In this document: piece after piece, positions 8,708 to 19,142 of the stretch
Layout of the letters: each line of letters begins with the position of its first letter
How positions within the stretch are numbered: the first letter of the stretch is position 1
Assembly: GCF_030158815.1 (NCBI RefSeq)
Contig: NZ_BPFZ01000003.1
Coordinates: 62,001-126,000 of the forward strand
DNA: 64,000 nucleotides
DNA from: Candidatus Phycosocius spiralis
GTDB lineage: Bacteria > Pseudomonadota > Alphaproteobacteria > Caulobacterales > Aquidulcibacteraceae
Direction: 5' to 3'
Notes under the pieces: model-generated
Told to the model about the DNA's origin: nothing
The model's input: only the letters and a program-made list of their open reading frames with translations
The model's database searches: none
Translations under genes and position numbers: made by a program

Positions 8708-11095
8708 TCAGCGCAATCGTGCCCCTAATTTTGCAGCAGCCGCGATTATTTTATCGCTAATCGCTTCAATTTCTGTATCGGTGAGCGTTTTGTCGTGCGG
8801 CTGTATTCTGACTTGCAGTCCTAAAGAAACCTCGTCCTCCCCGAAACCATAGCCATGATAACGATCAAAGAGGGTTACATCCTTGATTACGGCCTTATCG
8901 ACATGAGCTACCGCTCTAATCAGATCTCCAGCTGGCAAATCGGCCTTCACGACAAAGGCAAAGTCGCGCGATAGGGGCATAAGGGAGGAGGCGTCTAATA
9001 GTGGCTTGGTTTTAACCGCCTTGGCTTTGGTAAGTGGGATTGCGTCCAAGAAAACTTCAAACCCAAGCATAGGAGCATCGACACCGAGTGCTTTCAATAC
9101 GCTGGGGTGGATTTCGCCAAATTCAGCTACGATGACTTTAGGGCCCAGCTTGAATGTACCTGAGCGACCAGGATGCCACCAGGAACGCCCACTTTGGACG
9201 GTCTGTAGCCCGCCTACAGAAACACCCATCGCCTCTAACATCGCAAGCACGTCCGCTTTGACACTAAATACATCTGGGGCGCTTGGCTCGCGCCAATGAC
9301 GGACTAGGCCGCGTGTAATGCCCGCGATCACCTGCTCCTGATCGTCTGGGCCATCCCCCTTATAGATCGGGCCAGCTTCAAAAAGCGCGAAATTCCCAAA
9401 ACCGCGATCGATGTTGCGCTGTCCCGCCAATAATAAATGGATCAAAGCACTTGGGCGCATACAATCTAAATCTGAAGCAATTGGATTGGCTAAAACCAGC
9501 CCACCGCCACCTTGCGCACCCCCAAATAAGGCGCAGCTAGCTTGGCTCGCAAAACTCCAGCTGACGGTCTCCATCCAACCGCGTACCGCAAGACTGCGCC
9601 GCCCCAAGCGGACGCGATTTTGGCTAGGGGCAATGTGGGGTACCCTGGGGCTACAACGATCGGGTAGTTTCGTAGTGGGGAGGCGATCAAAGCCTGCGAT
9701 GCGGGCAATATCTTCAACCAGATCTGCACTGCCAATCACATCGCGTCGCCAGGAAGGGACCTTAATTACGCGTGACTTGGGTCCTGTGCTGGTTATGCCA
9801 AAGCCAAGCTGATCCAAGATAGTGTCAATTTCACTCTCGCTCAAATCCATGCCAGTCAGTCGTGCGACTTCCGTGGTCTTAAATACGACATCGGCCGGTG
9901 GAGGCGGCACTTGACCGACCAGAAGGCAATCAGACGCTTGTCCGCCACACAGATCCAAGATCATCCGCGTGGCAAGTTCAAGCCCGGTTTGAACAAAGCC
10001 TGTATCGACGCCGCGCTCAAAGCGATATTTTGCATCCGACTGAATGCCCGTTTGCCGGGCGGTTTGGGCGATCATCAAGGGCGCGAATAAAGCGCTCTCA
10101 AGGAAGACCTCGGTGGTAGCTTCTGAACAACCCGTCGATTGCCCGCCCATAATGCCGCCCAATCCCAAAGGACCATTGTCATCGGCGATCACACACATGG
10201 ATGGGTTCAATGCATAGGTCTTGGAGTCGAGTGCAACAAAACTCTCCCCCATCTGCGCCATACGGGCGGTGATAGTGCCCTTTAGCAAAGCGGCGTCATA
10301 GATATGCAAGGGTCGCGCGCGGTCAAAGCAAATGAAATTGGTAATATCAACCAATGCATTGATTGGGCGCAGGCCAATAGCGATCAAGCGATCGGCCAGC
10401 CATTTGGGGCTTGGCCCGTTCTTAACGCCCTTGATCAAGCGTCCCGCGAAGGCGGGGCAGGCTTCTGGCGCTTCAATCTTGATCGAAACGGGGCAGGCAA
10501 GACTGCCAGGAACCGCCACAATGGCGCGCTCCTTCAATATACCAAGACCGGCGGCGGCAAGTTCGCGCGCAATTCCAGCAACACCCAGCCAATCTGGGCG
10601 ATTGGGCGTCACCTCAAAATCAATCACCGCATCATCAAGGCCCAGCGCCGCCGCCGCGGGCAGACCAATATCTAAGCCCGCTTCAAGCTCTAGGATGCCA
10701 TCGCTTTCCTCGGCCGTTTCAAGTTCAGCGGCTGAGCAGAGCATACCGTTTGAGACGACGCCGCGCACGGCGCGTGGCTCCAAGGTAATCCCACTGCCTG
10801 GAATAAAGGTTCCCAAAGGCGCATAAATCGTAAACAGGCCTGCGCGCGCATTGGGTGCGCCGCACACGATTTCCTTCATGCCATCCTTGGTTTCGACTTG
10901 GCAAACTTGCAGCCGATCCGCATTGGGGTGCTGGGCGGTCGAGACAATTTTGGCCACCGAAAAGGCTTTGAGCTTTTCAGCTGGATCTTCCCAATGCTCC
11001 ACCTCAAGGCCAGCCATCGTCATGGCTTCTAAAACTGCCGGCAAAGATGCGTCAGTGGCCAAATGCTCTTTAAGCCAAGACAAAGTGAATTTCAT
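8708..11095 (-). CDS. pheT: Phenylalanyl-tRNA synthetase beta subunit
   Basis: The 795-aa protein is a full-length PheT: an N-terminal tRNA-binding OB fold (HPNADRLQVCQVETKDG, IVCGAPNARAGL), B3/B4 editing modules (INALVDITNFICFDRARPLHIYDA), B5 domain, catalytic-like core and a C-terminal anticodon-binding FDX domain (SRDFAFVVKADLPAGDL, VTLFDRYHGYGFGEDEVSLGLQVRI). The beta subunit edits mischarged tyrosine and binds tRNA-Phe in an alpha2beta2 enzyme. In most bacteria pheS lies directly upstream; here the upstream gene is polA, 76 bp away. Confidence 0.97.
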   Translation of the reverse strand: MKFTLSWLKEHLATDASLPAVLEAMTMAGLEVEHWEDPAEKLKAFSVAKIVSTAQHPNADRLQVCQVETKDGMKEIVCGAPNARAGLFTIYAPLGTFIPGSGITLEPRAVRGVVSNGMLCSAAELETAEESDGILELEAGLDIGLPAAAALGLDDAVIDFEVTPNRPDWLGVAGIARELAAAGLGILKERAIVAVPGSLACPVSIKIEAPEACPAFAGRLIKGVKNGPSPKWLADRLIAIGLRPINALVDITNFICFDRARPLHIYDAALLKGTITARMAQMGESFVALDSKTYALNPSMCVIADDNGPLGLGGIMGGQSTGCSEATTEVFLESALFAPLMIAQTARQTGIQSDAKYRFERGVDTGFVQTGLELATRMILDLCGGQASDCLLVGQVPPPPADVVFKTTEVARLTGMDLSESEIDTILDQLGFGITSTGPKSRVIKVPSWRRDVIGSADLVEDIARIAGFDRLPTTKLPDRCSPRVPHIAPSQNRVRLGRRSLAVRGWMETVSWSFASQASCALFGGAQGGGGLVLANPIASDLDCMRPSALIHLLLAGQRNIDRGFGNFALFEAGPIYKGDGPDDQEQVIAGITRGLVRHWREPSAPDVFSVKADVLAMLEAMGVSVGGLQTVQSGRSWWHPGRSGTFKLGPKVIVAEFGEIHPSVLKALGVDAPMLGFEVFLDAIPLTKAKAVKTKPLLDASSLMPLSRDFAFVVKADLPAGDLIRAVAHVDKAVIKDVTLFDRYHGYGFGEDEVSLGLQVRIQPHDKTLTDTEIEAISDKIIAAAAKLGARLR

Positions 11096-11171
11096 TGTTT
11101 CTATCCATAAAATAGCGGCACGTATCGGCGGACAAAGGTAGATGACCTAAGCGACGTTTGATGCATCGACC

Positions 11172-14084
11172 TCAGTGCGCCTCAGCCCAATTGAAGGCGC
11201 TGCGCGCTTCAACCACCAAGGGCACAGAAAGAGCAACAGCGGGAAGTGCTGCCTTCTCCATCACCTTAACAACCAAAGCACATGTCGCATCCGCTTGGCT
11301 TGAAGGCGCTTCAAATACAAGCTCGTCATGCACTTGCAGCAGCATGCGCGCATCCAAACCCGCCTCTGCTAAAGCATCTGGTAATCGGATCATCGCCCGT
11401 TTGATGATGTCAGCTGCCGCCCCTTGTAAAGGCGCATTGATGGCTTGGCGTTCGGCAAAGGCTTGTTCGGCTTGGCTTTTGGCGTGGATACCCGGCACCC
11501 AACAGCGACGGCCAAAGATTGTCTCAACATAGGTTTTTTCCCGCGCCATGGCTTTCATGGTATCCATATAGGCCTGAATACCGGGAAATCTTTGCTTGTA
11601 GGTGGCGATATAGTCGCGCGCCTCGCCTTGTGGGATCGATAATTGGCGCGCCAGCCCAAAGGCGGAAATGCCATAAATGATACCAAAGTTAATCGCCTTT
11701 GCTTTGCGCCGCACCATTGGGTCCATGCCTTCAAGGGGGACGCCAAACATCTCTGAAGCCGTCATGGCATGAATATCAAGGCCATCGACAAATGCTTTCT
11801 TTAATTGGGGAATATCGCCGACATGGGCCAAAAGACGCAGCTCAATTTGGCTATAATCTGCAGAAATCAAAACATGGCCGGGCTCGGCCACAAAGGCGCG
11901 GCGGATGCGTCGCCCTTCTTCGGTTCGGATCGGGATATTTTGTAGGTTTGGATCGGTGGAAGATAAGCGACCTGTTGCAGCACCGACCATATTGTAAGAC
12001 GTATGCACCCGCCCAGATGTGGGATCAATCGCTGCTTTCAGATTATCCGTATACGTGCTTTTAAGTTTGGCCAGCATGCGCCAGTCCACCAATGTGCGCG
12101 GTAATTCATGGCCTTGGGCAGCTAGATCTTCAAGGGCCTCTGCACCCGTTGCCCATTGACCCGTGGCGGTCTTTTTGCCTCCGGGCAAGGACATTTTATC
12201 AAATAGGATCTCACCCAATTGCTTGGGGCTTCCAAGATTAAACACTTCGCCAGCTTGGGTATGGGCAATTGCTTCAAGGGCGACCATGCGCTGCGCAAAA
12301 TCCAGCGAAAGGCGCGACAGCTCACCAACATCGACCTTTACCCCCGCGCGCTCCATCGCTGCAACCACGGGAACCAAGGGTCGCTCCAAAGTTTCATAAA
12401 CCGTGGTTGAACGCTCCTGCACCAAACGCGGCTTAAGAATATGCCATAGTCTAAGTGTTACATCGGCATCCTCGGAAGCATAGCAAGTGGCGCGCTCAAC
12501 AGGTACCTGATCAAAGCTGATTTGGGCTTTACCAATGCCGCATACATCTTTGAACGCGATGGGCTTATGGCCCAAAAGGCGCTCAGAAAGATCGTCCATA
12601 CCATGGTTGTTGCGCCCGGCATCGAGCGCGAAACTCATTAGCATGGTGTCGTCGATGGGCGCGATAATGACCCCGTGCTGTGCCAGAACTGAGACATCAT
12701 ATTTAATGTTTTGGCCGATCTTTAACACCGCATCATCTTCCATCAACGGCTTCAAAGTATCGATGACTTCGATGAGGCTCAGTTGGCCGGGAATGAGCGC
12801 GATAGATGCATCTGCGCCACTGAAAAGATCCCCCGTGACGCCCATTTCACCAGCGCCCCGATGGCCGATAGGTACATAACAGGCAAGGCCAGGTTCCACC
12901 GCCAAGGACAGGCCCACCAAAGTACCGCTTGAGCTATTTAGGGAAGAGGTTTCCGTATCAAAAGCCAGATAGCCCTGATTTTTGGCGCGGGCGATCCAAT
13001 CTTGCAGCCGCTCTAGGCTGGTGATTGTTTCATAGCTGGTCGTATCCATTGGTTTAAAGACCGATTGGGGTATGCCCGCAAAGCCAGTTGAACTGGTACC
13101 CCTTTCTGGCTCATGAGTCGCATGCTGGATGGCGTCGACCCCGGCATTGGAGCTTACATGCTGGGCTTGATCAGCCACAAAGCCATCGCGGCGCAAGCCT
13201 GCTTCCACCCGCCCTGTCAGGGTTCTAAGTTCCATCTTGCGAAGGAAATCCAACAGCACCAAGGGTTCGGGCTCGCGGACGCCAAAATGCTCAAGATGCT
13301 CCAAAACGGGCACATCCTGCATCAAAGTAACCAGTCTTTTGGATACCTCAATTTGCTCGCGAAAAGCGATCAAGGTCTCGCGCCGCTTGGGCTGCTTAAT
13401 CTCATGGGCATGGTCGAGGAGGTTTTCGAGTGTGCCGTAAACGGACAAAAGCTCAGCCGCTGTTTTCACACCAATGCCGGGTGCACCCGGCACATTATCG
13501 GTGCTATCTCCCGCCAAAGCCTGGACATCAATCACCTGATTTGGGGCAACGCCAAATTTTTCCAACACCGCTTCTGGGCCCATGGGCCGATCCTTCATCG
13601 GATCATAGAGGCTGATTTGATCCGTGATCAGTTGCATCAAATCCTTGTCAGAGGAAATGATCCGCACCCTTGCGCCGCTTTCAGCCGCTTGGCGGGCATA
13701 GGTTGCGATCAAATCATCGGCTTCATAGCCCGCCAGCTCAATACACGGCAGTCCAAAGGCGCGGGTGGCCTCACGTATCATAGGAAATTGAGGAACCAAA
13801 TCTTCAGGTGCTGGGGGGCGGTTGGCTTTATAGGCCTGATAAATCTCATTGCGAAAAGTTGGTCCGGGCGCATCGAATATCACGGCTAAATGGGTAGGCT
13901 GCTCACTATCACGCTCATCGGCCAATAGTTTGAAAATCATGTTGCAAAAGCCAGATACGGCACCAATCGGCGCACCATCACTCTTGCGAGTTAGAGGCGG
14001 CAGGCCATGAAAAGCACGAAAAATATAGCCGGAGCCATCAATCAAGGTTAGGCGGGAATCGGGGCCAATTGGGTAGGTCATCAT
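11172..14084 (-). CDS. polA: DNA polymerase I
   Basis: The 970-aa protein has all three domains. The N-terminal 5'-3' exonuclease starts RLTLIDGSGYIFRAFHGLPP and includes YEADDLIATYAR and DNVPGAPGIGVKTAAELL. The 3'-5' proofreading domain keeps the DxE motif (AFDTETSSL). The polymerase domain has motif A (ISADYSQIELRLLAHV), motif B (RRKAKAINFGIIYG) and motif C (LLQVHDELVFEA). It fills gaps in repair and removes RNA primers. It is probably an independent transcription unit upstream of pheT. Confidence 0.98.
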   Translation of the reverse strand: MMTYPIGPDSRLTLIDGSGYIFRAFHGLPPLTRKSDGAPIGAVSGFCNMIFKLLADERDSEQPTHLAVIFDAPGPTFRNEIYQAYKANRPPAPEDLVPQFPMIREATRAFGLPCIELAGYEADDLIATYARQAAESGARVRIISSDKDLMQLITDQISLYDPMKDRPMGPEAVLEKFGVAPNQVIDVQALAGDSTDNVPGAPGIGVKTAAELLSVYGTLENLLDHAHEIKQPKRRETLIAFREQIEVSKRLVTLMQDVPVLEHLEHFGVREPEPLVLLDFLRKMELRTLTGRVEAGLRRDGFVADQAQHVSSNAGVDAIQHATHEPERGTSSTGFAGIPQSVFKPMDTTSYETITSLERLQDWIARAKNQGYLAFDTETSSLNSSSGTLVGLSLAVEPGLACYVPIGHRGAGEMGVTGDLFSGADASIALIPGQLSLIEVIDTLKPLMEDDAVLKIGQNIKYDVSVLAQHGVIIAPIDDTMLMSFALDAGRNNHGMDDLSERLLGHKPIAFKDVCGIGKAQISFDQVPVERATCYASEDADVTLRLWHILKPRLVQERSTTVYETLERPLVPVVAAMERAGVKVDVGELSRLSLDFAQRMVALEAIAHTQAGEVFNLGSPKQLGEILFDKMSLPGGKKTATGQWATGAEALEDLAAQGHELPRTLVDWRMLAKLKSTYTDNLKAAIDPTSGRVHTSYNMVGAATGRLSSTDPNLQNIPIRTEEGRRIRRAFVAEPGHVLISADYSQIELRLLAHVGDIPQLKKAFVDGLDIHAMTASEMFGVPLEGMDPMVRRKAKAINFGIIYGISAFGLARQLSIPQGEARDYIATYKQRFPGIQAYMDTMKAMAREKTYVETIFGRRCWVPGIHAKSQAEQAFAERQAINAPLQGAAADIIKRAMIRLPDALAEAGLDARMLLQVHDELVFEAPSSQADATCALVVKVMEKAALPAVALSVPLVVEARSAFNWAEAH

Positions 14085-14130
14085 CCGATCTTAAGCTAGG
14101 CGATCATGACTTCCAATCCCGGTGTGAGCC

Positions 14131-14925
14131 TTAAACCAGCAAGGATTCTGCCAAGCGCGCCTTAAAAGCCTGATCGATGCCTAATCTGGCCAGATAGCCA
14201 TCGACACCACCTTCCCTTTTGTCCATGTGTGACCAAGCTTGGCTTAAAAAATCTTCATGCACACCAATCATAGGAGCAAGAGTTGCTGGTTCGATTACTT
14301 TGTTAAATTGCAGACTCAACTGACGGGCATAGCGGGCGATCATGTCCATGTCGCGCGCAACCTGATTGGTCAACAAATAGTCGGCAAGGATGGTATCATA
14401 ATCTACACCTAAGGCATGCAATATCAAACCGCACAAAATCCCAGTTCGATCTTTGCCCGCTGCACAATGGATAACAAGGGGGCTTTCATGACGAGCCAGA
14501 CGATCAAATGTTTCCTTAAACAATTGAATATGTTGCGGCTCCCATGGAATACGCCGATAGGCACGGAGCATATGGTCATGCGTGGCTTGCAAGGTCAGAT
14601 CGGTGTCGCGAATAAATTCCAAATGCGGGGGCAAAGCTAGGGTATCATCCTCACCCAGCGATGAAGTCACGACCTCTACGTCAAGGCCATGAAACTGGCT
14701 TGGCTGTTGTTCCCGTTCATGGCGGCGGCGCAGATCGACGATGGTTTTGACTCCTAATTCCGCGAGCTGCGCGCGACCTTCATTGGTCATTTGAGCATAA
14801 TTAGCAGATCGAAAAAGCTTGTGCTTGGCTACGGTGCGCCCCGATTGGGTGGGGTAAGCTCCAAAGTCGCGAAAATTACGTACGCCTTCGACCAAGATAA
14901 ATGGGGGTGGCATTAGATGAGTCAT
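14131..14925 (-). CDS. Tyrosine-specific protein phosphatase family protein
   Basis: The 264-aa protein has the P-loop phosphatase signature HCAAGKDRTG (Cys and Arg of CX5R) in the second half, and an N-terminal VRNFRDFGAYPTQSGRTV typical of the Y_phosphatase3 family. Such enzymes hydrolyse phosphotyrosine or phosphoinositides; the substrate is unknown here. It lies 46 bp upstream of polA on the same strand, which may be coincidental. Confidence 0.88.
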   Translation of the reverse strand: MTHLMPPPFILVEGVRNFRDFGAYPTQSGRTVAKHKLFRSANYAQMTNEGRAQLAELGVKTIVDLRRRHEREQQPSQFHGLDVEVVTSSLGEDDTLALPPHLEFIRDTDLTLQATHDHMLRAYRRIPWEPQHIQLFKETFDRLARHESPLVIHCAAGKDRTGILCGLILHALGVDYDTILADYLLTNQVARDMDMIARYARQLSLQFNKVIEPATLAPMIGVHEDFLSQAWSHMDKREGGVDGYLARLGIDQAFKARLAESLLV

Positions 14926-15273
14926 GGCTTGCTCATGTATCAGTCTGGTCTGCGCTTCAAGGCGTTTTACAGCCTTGGACGGCTAACCCTGATGCTTGAT
15001 CGCCTCTGGCCTAAATTCCCTTTGAACAAATTGAACGCTTTTAGTACCATTTAACTAGCACCTGATGCGTTGAGTGGCAGATCGGTTTAAGAACTGACCT
15101 CTCGCGTGGCGGTCATTGTCACGGTGCGATCATGTACGACAATCTATGAATAGATAGGAATTTAGCAAGGTCGAAATCAGTAGCCGCTTCGAACCAATAG
15201 AACCACTCTTTCTTGAATAATCAACAACGTTTTCAAATCAAGGCATTTTTATACACAGACTCGGTCAGAAGCT
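14926..15273. other. Intergenic stretch with one possible CtrA-like box
   Basis: No gene is recognised in these 348 bases. The only pattern worth noting is TTTA-N7-TTAAC at 15040-15055, one mismatch from the CtrA consensus TTAA-N7-TTAAC, about 115 bp upstream of the phosphatase gene. A single short match could be chance. Confidence 0.4.
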
Positions 15274-16266
15274 TTACAGAACTGAGCCAGTCAAAAGATG
15301 AAATTCCCAAGCTAAAGCCGCTGCAACAATATCGTCCAATCGCTCAAATTTAGGCTGCCAAGGTAAGATTGATCGCAGGTAAGATGAATTGGCTATCAGG
15401 ATGGGTGCGTCGCCGGCGCGCCGTGGGGCCATGATGGTCGCGATAGGGTGGTTGAGTTGCTTTTCAAGCGATGCCAGTACCTCTAGGACAGACGCACCTT
15501 TGCCATACCCACAATTGGCAGTGACATTGTCACCACCAGCCAATAGATAATTGACCAGTAGCACATGAGCGTCGGCCAAATCACTTACATGAATGTAATC
15601 GCGCACACATGTGCCATCGCGTGTATCATAGTCGGTCCCAAAGACCTGGATGTGAGGACGCTGCCCTGTAGCCACTTGGCAAGCGACTTTGATGAGATGG
15701 GTGGCATTAGGGGTACTTTGACCTGTTCGGCCTAAAGGGTCTGCACCGGCGACATTGAAATAGCGCAAAATCCCGACTGGTATGCCATGCGCGGCGGAAA
15801 TGTCGCCTAGCATAATCTCCGTCATTAGCTTTGATTGGCCGTACGGACTTAAAGGGGCTTTGAGCGCATCCTCGGTTAGGGGCTTAGAATTACCGGGTGC
15901 ATAGACTGCGGCGGTGGAAGAGAAAATAAATGCTTTAACCCCTGCCTTGACCGCTTCACGGACCAATCCCAGGCTTTTGACCGTGTTATTCTCATAATAA
16001 AGTCCGGGATTGACCACCGATTCAGGTACAATGATAGATCCCGCAAAATGCATCACAGCATCAATCGATTGGGTCTCAAATACAGCACTGACCGCCATTT
16101 TATCGCCTATGTCGGCGATAATCAGGTGCGCCTGAGGTGGGACATTGACCTCCTTACCTGTTGATAAATTATCAATAATAACAACATCATAACCTACATC
16201 AATGCAGGCCCAAGCTGCGTGGCTACCGATATAGCCTGCCCCGCCAGTGATAAGGATTTTGGCCAT
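15274..16266 (-). CDS. galE: UDP-glucose 4-epimerase
   Basis: The 330-aa short-chain dehydrogenase begins with the NAD-binding loop GGAGYIGSH, followed by DNLSTG and the catalytic Ser-Thr region (FSSTAAVYA) with YGQSKLMTE (YxxxK). The motifs YFNVAGADP and GTDYDTRDGTCVRDYIHVSDLADAH are typical of GalE. The enzyme interconverts UDP-glucose and UDP-galactose for envelope polysaccharides. It appears monocistronic. Confidence 0.93.
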   Translation of the reverse strand: MAKILITGGAGYIGSHAAWACIDVGYDVVIIDNLSTGKEVNVPPQAHLIIADIGDKMAVSAVFETQSIDAVMHFAGSIIVPESVVNPGLYYENNTVKSLGLVREAVKAGVKAFIFSSTAAVYAPGNSKPLTEDALKAPLSPYGQSKLMTEIMLGDISAAHGIPVGILRYFNVAGADPLGRTGQSTPNATHLIKVACQVATGQRPHIQVFGTDYDTRDGTCVRDYIHVSDLADAHVLLVNYLLAGGDNVTANCGYGKGASVLEVLASLEKQLNHPIATIMAPRRAGDAPILIANSSYLRSILPWQPKFERLDDIVAAALAWEFHLLTGSVL

Positions 16267-16333
16267 GCCGACACACCCATAAGATCAGAAATCAAAACAA
16301 TTATACCGCCACTTAAGCCTTAGATCTTTGTGT

Positions 16334-16663
16334 TCAAAGCATGCCAAGAGCAGCACGTATATCTTCCATGGCCTCTTGGAGAGCTCCGCGGGCTTCTTCT
16401 ACTGCCGCTTGTAATTGGCCCTCACGCGCCTTTGCCGCTTTAAGGTCTTCTTTTAATGCTTGATCACGCATCGTTTGACTTTCGGTGTCTAAAGAACCTT
16501 GGCCAAGTTTAAGTCCGGCACGATGGCCTTCTTCATAGCCCTTCATACGCGCGATGTCGCCTATCCTGGCCAAAGAGTTACCAAATACACTTTCCAGCCG
16601 TGTCAGCGCCCTTTCAAATCGTGCCAATGTATCGTCTAAACTAGGTCTGTGTCCCATGCTCAT
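16334..16663 (-). CDS. Small coiled-coil protein, DUF4164-like
   Basis: The 109-aa protein has helical segments at both ends (LDDTLARFERALTRLESVFG; then LKEDLKAAKAREGQLQAAVEEA) and a Gly-rich middle (MKGYEEGHRAGLKLGQG). It resembles the DUF4164 proteins often found near cell-division and central carbon genes in alphaproteobacteria, but this family assignment is tentative. It diverges from gap. A 23-bp tandem repeat lies immediately upstream of its start. Confidence 0.6.
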   Translation of the reverse strand: MSMGHRPSLDDTLARFERALTRLESVFGNSLARIGDIARMKGYEEGHRAGLKLGQGSLDTESQTMRDQALKEDLKAAKAREGQLQAAVEEARGALQEAMEDIRAALGML

Positions 16664-16680
16664 ACACGCACATTATCTCA

Positions 16681-16726
16681 GTCCTGCCAAAAACCAAATC
16701 TCTGTCCTGCCAAAAACCGAAATCTT
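16681..16726. repeat. Two-copy 23-bp tandem repeat
   Basis: Two adjacent units (16681-16703 and 16704-16726), each starting GTCCTGCCAAAAACC, differ at only a few positions. They lie in the divergent promoter region between the coiled-coil gene and gap, so they could be a duplicated regulatory site or a replication slippage product. Confidence 0.7.
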
Positions 16727-16872
16727 GGAAAGATCAAAGGTGGTATTGGGTGGACGATTCGATGTAGGTTGGCTATAGCCTCCGTTCACACCCATGGATT
16801 TACCTACAAATCCCCTGCCTGCACACGAGGCTAAACAGGTTTAAAATTTGTTACATCACCACGGAGAAAAGT

Positions 16873-17880
16873 ATGAGCGTGCGCGTCGCGATCAATGGGT
16901 TTGGCCGAATCGGTCGCCTTGTCTTACGGTCTATCATTGAACAGGGCAGAACCGATATTGAAGTGGTGGCGATTAATGATTTGGGCCCGGCACCAACCAA
17001 CGCGCATTTGCTCAAATATGATTCTCTCCATGGTCGGTTTCCAGCAAGTGTGACCGTTGTTGGCGACACCATTGTTGTCAATGGTAAGCCCATTCAAGTT
17101 ACAGCCATCAGAGATCCTGCTAGCTTGCCTTGGGCGGCGCACAACATTGATATCGCGATGGAATGTACAGGTATGTTTACGGCGCGTGACAAAGCAATAG
17201 CGCATGTAACAGCTGGCGCTAAGCGCGTTTTGATTTCTGCTCCAGGTGATCATGCCGATAAGACCATAGTATACGGGGTCAATCATCATGCTTTGACCCA
17301 AGAAGACGTGATTGTCTCCAACGCCTCATGCACCACCAATTGCTTGGCCCCTGTCGTCAAAGTCCTTCACGATGGTGTGGGGATCGACAAGGGATTTATG
17401 ACCACCATCCATTCCTATACCGGTGACCAGCCAACTTTAGACACTATGCATAAGGACTTGTACCGCGCGCGCGCGGCAGGGCTTTCAATGATTCCAACCT
17501 CAACTGGGGCCGCCAAGGCAGTGGGCCTGGTTTTGCCAGAGCTTGCAGGCCGTTTGGACGGCGTCGCGATCCGAGTGCCCACACCTAACGTCTCGTGCGT
17601 AGATCTGAAGTTCCTCGCCAAGCGTGTGACCACTGTCGAGGAGATTAATGCCGCGATCCAAGCTGCTGCTGACGGGCCGCTTAAGGGTATTTTGGGCTAC
17701 ACTGCTGATCCCAATGTCTCGGTCGATTTTAATCATGACAGCCATTCCTCCACCTTTGCTTTGGATCAAACCAAGGTAATGGACGGCAATTTCGTTAGGA
17801 TCTTGTCTTGGTATGATAATGAGTGGGGCTTCTCCACCCGCATGGCCGACACCGCTATTGCAATGGCCAAGTTGATCTAA
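16873..17880 (+). CDS. gap: Glyceraldehyde-3-phosphate dehydrogenase
   Basis: The 335-aa enzyme carries the NAD-binding start [13 protein letters not shown] and the active-site [12 protein letters not shown] with the nucleophilic Cys at about residue 153. Later, [13 protein letters not shown] is the usual C-terminal signature. It converts glyceraldehyde-3-phosphate to 1,3-bisphosphoglycerate. GGAG precedes the ATG. It is first in a gap-pgk-fba operon with short spacers (45 and 23 bp). Confidence 0.97.
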   Translation: MSVRVAINGFGRIGRLVLRSIIEQGRTDIEVVAINDLGPAPTNAHLLKYDSLHGRFPASVTVVGDTIVVNGKPIQVTAIRDPASLPWAAHNIDIAMECTGMFTARDKAIAHVTAGAKRVLISAPGDHADKTIVYGVNHHALTQEDVIVSNASCTTNCLAPVVKVLHDGVGIDKGFMTTIHSYTGDQPTLDTMHKDLYRARAAGLSMIPTSTGAAKAVGLVLPELAGRLDGVAIRVPTPNVSCVDLKFLAKRVTTVEEINAAIQAAADGPLKGILGYTADPNVSVDFNHDSHSSTFALDQTKVMDGNFVRILSWYDNEWGFSTRMADTAIAMAKLI

Positions 17881-17925
17881 GGGTTCGGTTTTGGGTGCAA
17901 AAATAGGATAATCTTTAGGTTCATT

Positions 17926-19119
17926 ATGACTTTTTCTTCTCTAGAGACCGCTAACCTCGCCGGAAAGCGGGTATTTGTTCGGGTTGACTTTAACGTACCG
18001 ATGCAAGACGGCATTATCACAGACGATACCCGCCTGCGTGCCAGTGTGCCCACCATCAAACTCTTGCTCGATAAGGGTGCTAAGGTGATTTTAGCGGCGC
18101 ACTTTGACCGGCCAAAGGGTAAGGTGGTGGCCTCGATGTCGCTGGCCTCAGTGGCACCAGCGCTTGCGACACTTTTAGGGGTGCCTGTCGCATTCGTGGC
18201 TGAAAGTGTTGGGCCGATAGCCGAAGCAGCCGTTGCCGCTTTAAGCCAAGGCGATGTGTTACTGCTTGAGAACACGCGTTTTCATCCAGGTGAAGAAACC
18301 AATCACCCTGAGCTTGCGAAAGGCTTTGCCCGCTTGGCCGATATCTATGTGAATGATGCGTTTTCGGCGGCCCATCGCGCCCATGCTTCCACAGAAGGTT
18401 TGGCGCATCTGCTGCCAGCCTATCCCGGCTTATCGATGTCGCATGAATTAGGTTATCTTGATAAAGCCTTGGGTCAACCCACCCATCCTGTAATGGCGAT
18501 CGTCGGCGGGGCTAAAGTTTCAAGCAAGATTGATGTGTTGCACAACCTTGTCTCTCGCGTCGATGTTTTGGCGGTTGGAGGTGGTATGGCCAATACGTTT
18601 TTGGCAGCGCGTGGTACCCATGTTGGCAAGTCCTTGTGTGAACACGATCTTGTGGACACCGTGCGTACCATTGAAGCGGCAGCTATCGCCAACTCATGCA
18701 AGATCCTTTTGCCAATTGATGTGGTGGTTGCAACAGCCTTTATCGCCCATGCCCCCCACCGCACGTGTGAACGCGATCAAATAGGCGACAATGAAATGAT
18801 TTTGGACGCTGGTCCCAAATCCGTAGCGGCACTGGCCGCAGCGATGGAGCAAGCAAAGACCTTGGTCTGGAATGGCCCACTTGGCGCGTTTGAGTTAGAG
18901 CCGTTCAATCAGGGCACTATAGAGGCAGCGCGAACGGCCGCGGCACTGGCGCACTCTGGCCGCTTGATCGCAGTCGCAGGTGGCGGCGACACCGTATCTG
19001 CTCTTAATCAAGCCCAAGTCACCGACGACTTTACCTTTGTTTCAACGGCTGGTGGGGCCTTTCTTGAATGGATGGAAGGCAAAAAGCTACCTGGCGTCGA
19101 AGCACTCAAACACAGCTAA
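17926..19119 (+). CDS. pgk: Phosphoglycerate kinase
   Basis: The 397-aa enzyme shows the PGK signature [12 protein letters not shown] near the start, [13 protein letters not shown] for substrate binding, and the C-terminal nucleotide-binding loops ([12 protein letters not shown] and [19 protein letters not shown]). It transfers phosphate from 1,3-bisphosphoglycerate to ADP. It is the middle gene of gap-pgk-fba. Confidence 0.97.
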   Translation: MTFSSLETANLAGKRVFVRVDFNVPMQDGIITDDTRLRASVPTIKLLLDKGAKVILAAHFDRPKGKVVASMSLASVAPALATLLGVPVAFVAESVGPIAEAAVAALSQGDVLLLENTRFHPGEETNHPELAKGFARLADIYVNDAFSAAHRAHASTEGLAHLLPAYPGLSMSHELGYLDKALGQPTHPVMAIVGGAKVSSKIDVLHNLVSRVDVLAVGGGMANTFLAARGTHVGKSLCEHDLVDTVRTIEAAAIANSCKILLPIDVVVATAFIAHAPHRTCERDQIGDNEMILDAGPKSVAALAAAMEQAKTLVWNGPLGAFELEPFNQGTIEAARTAAALAHSGRLIAVAGGGDTVSALNQAQVTDDFTFVSTAGGAFLEWMEGKKLPGVEALKHS

Positions 19120-19142
19120 ATTACTCAACTAGTGAGGCACCG

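Noticed and set aside
13113-13889. Long open frame (258 codons) on the plus strand inside polA
   Set aside because: It is fully antisense to the well-supported polA reading frame, has no recognisable motifs and arises from codon bias of the true gene.
16681-16726. CRISPR-like repeat
   Set aside because: Only two units, directly adjacent with no spacer and no cas genes nearby.
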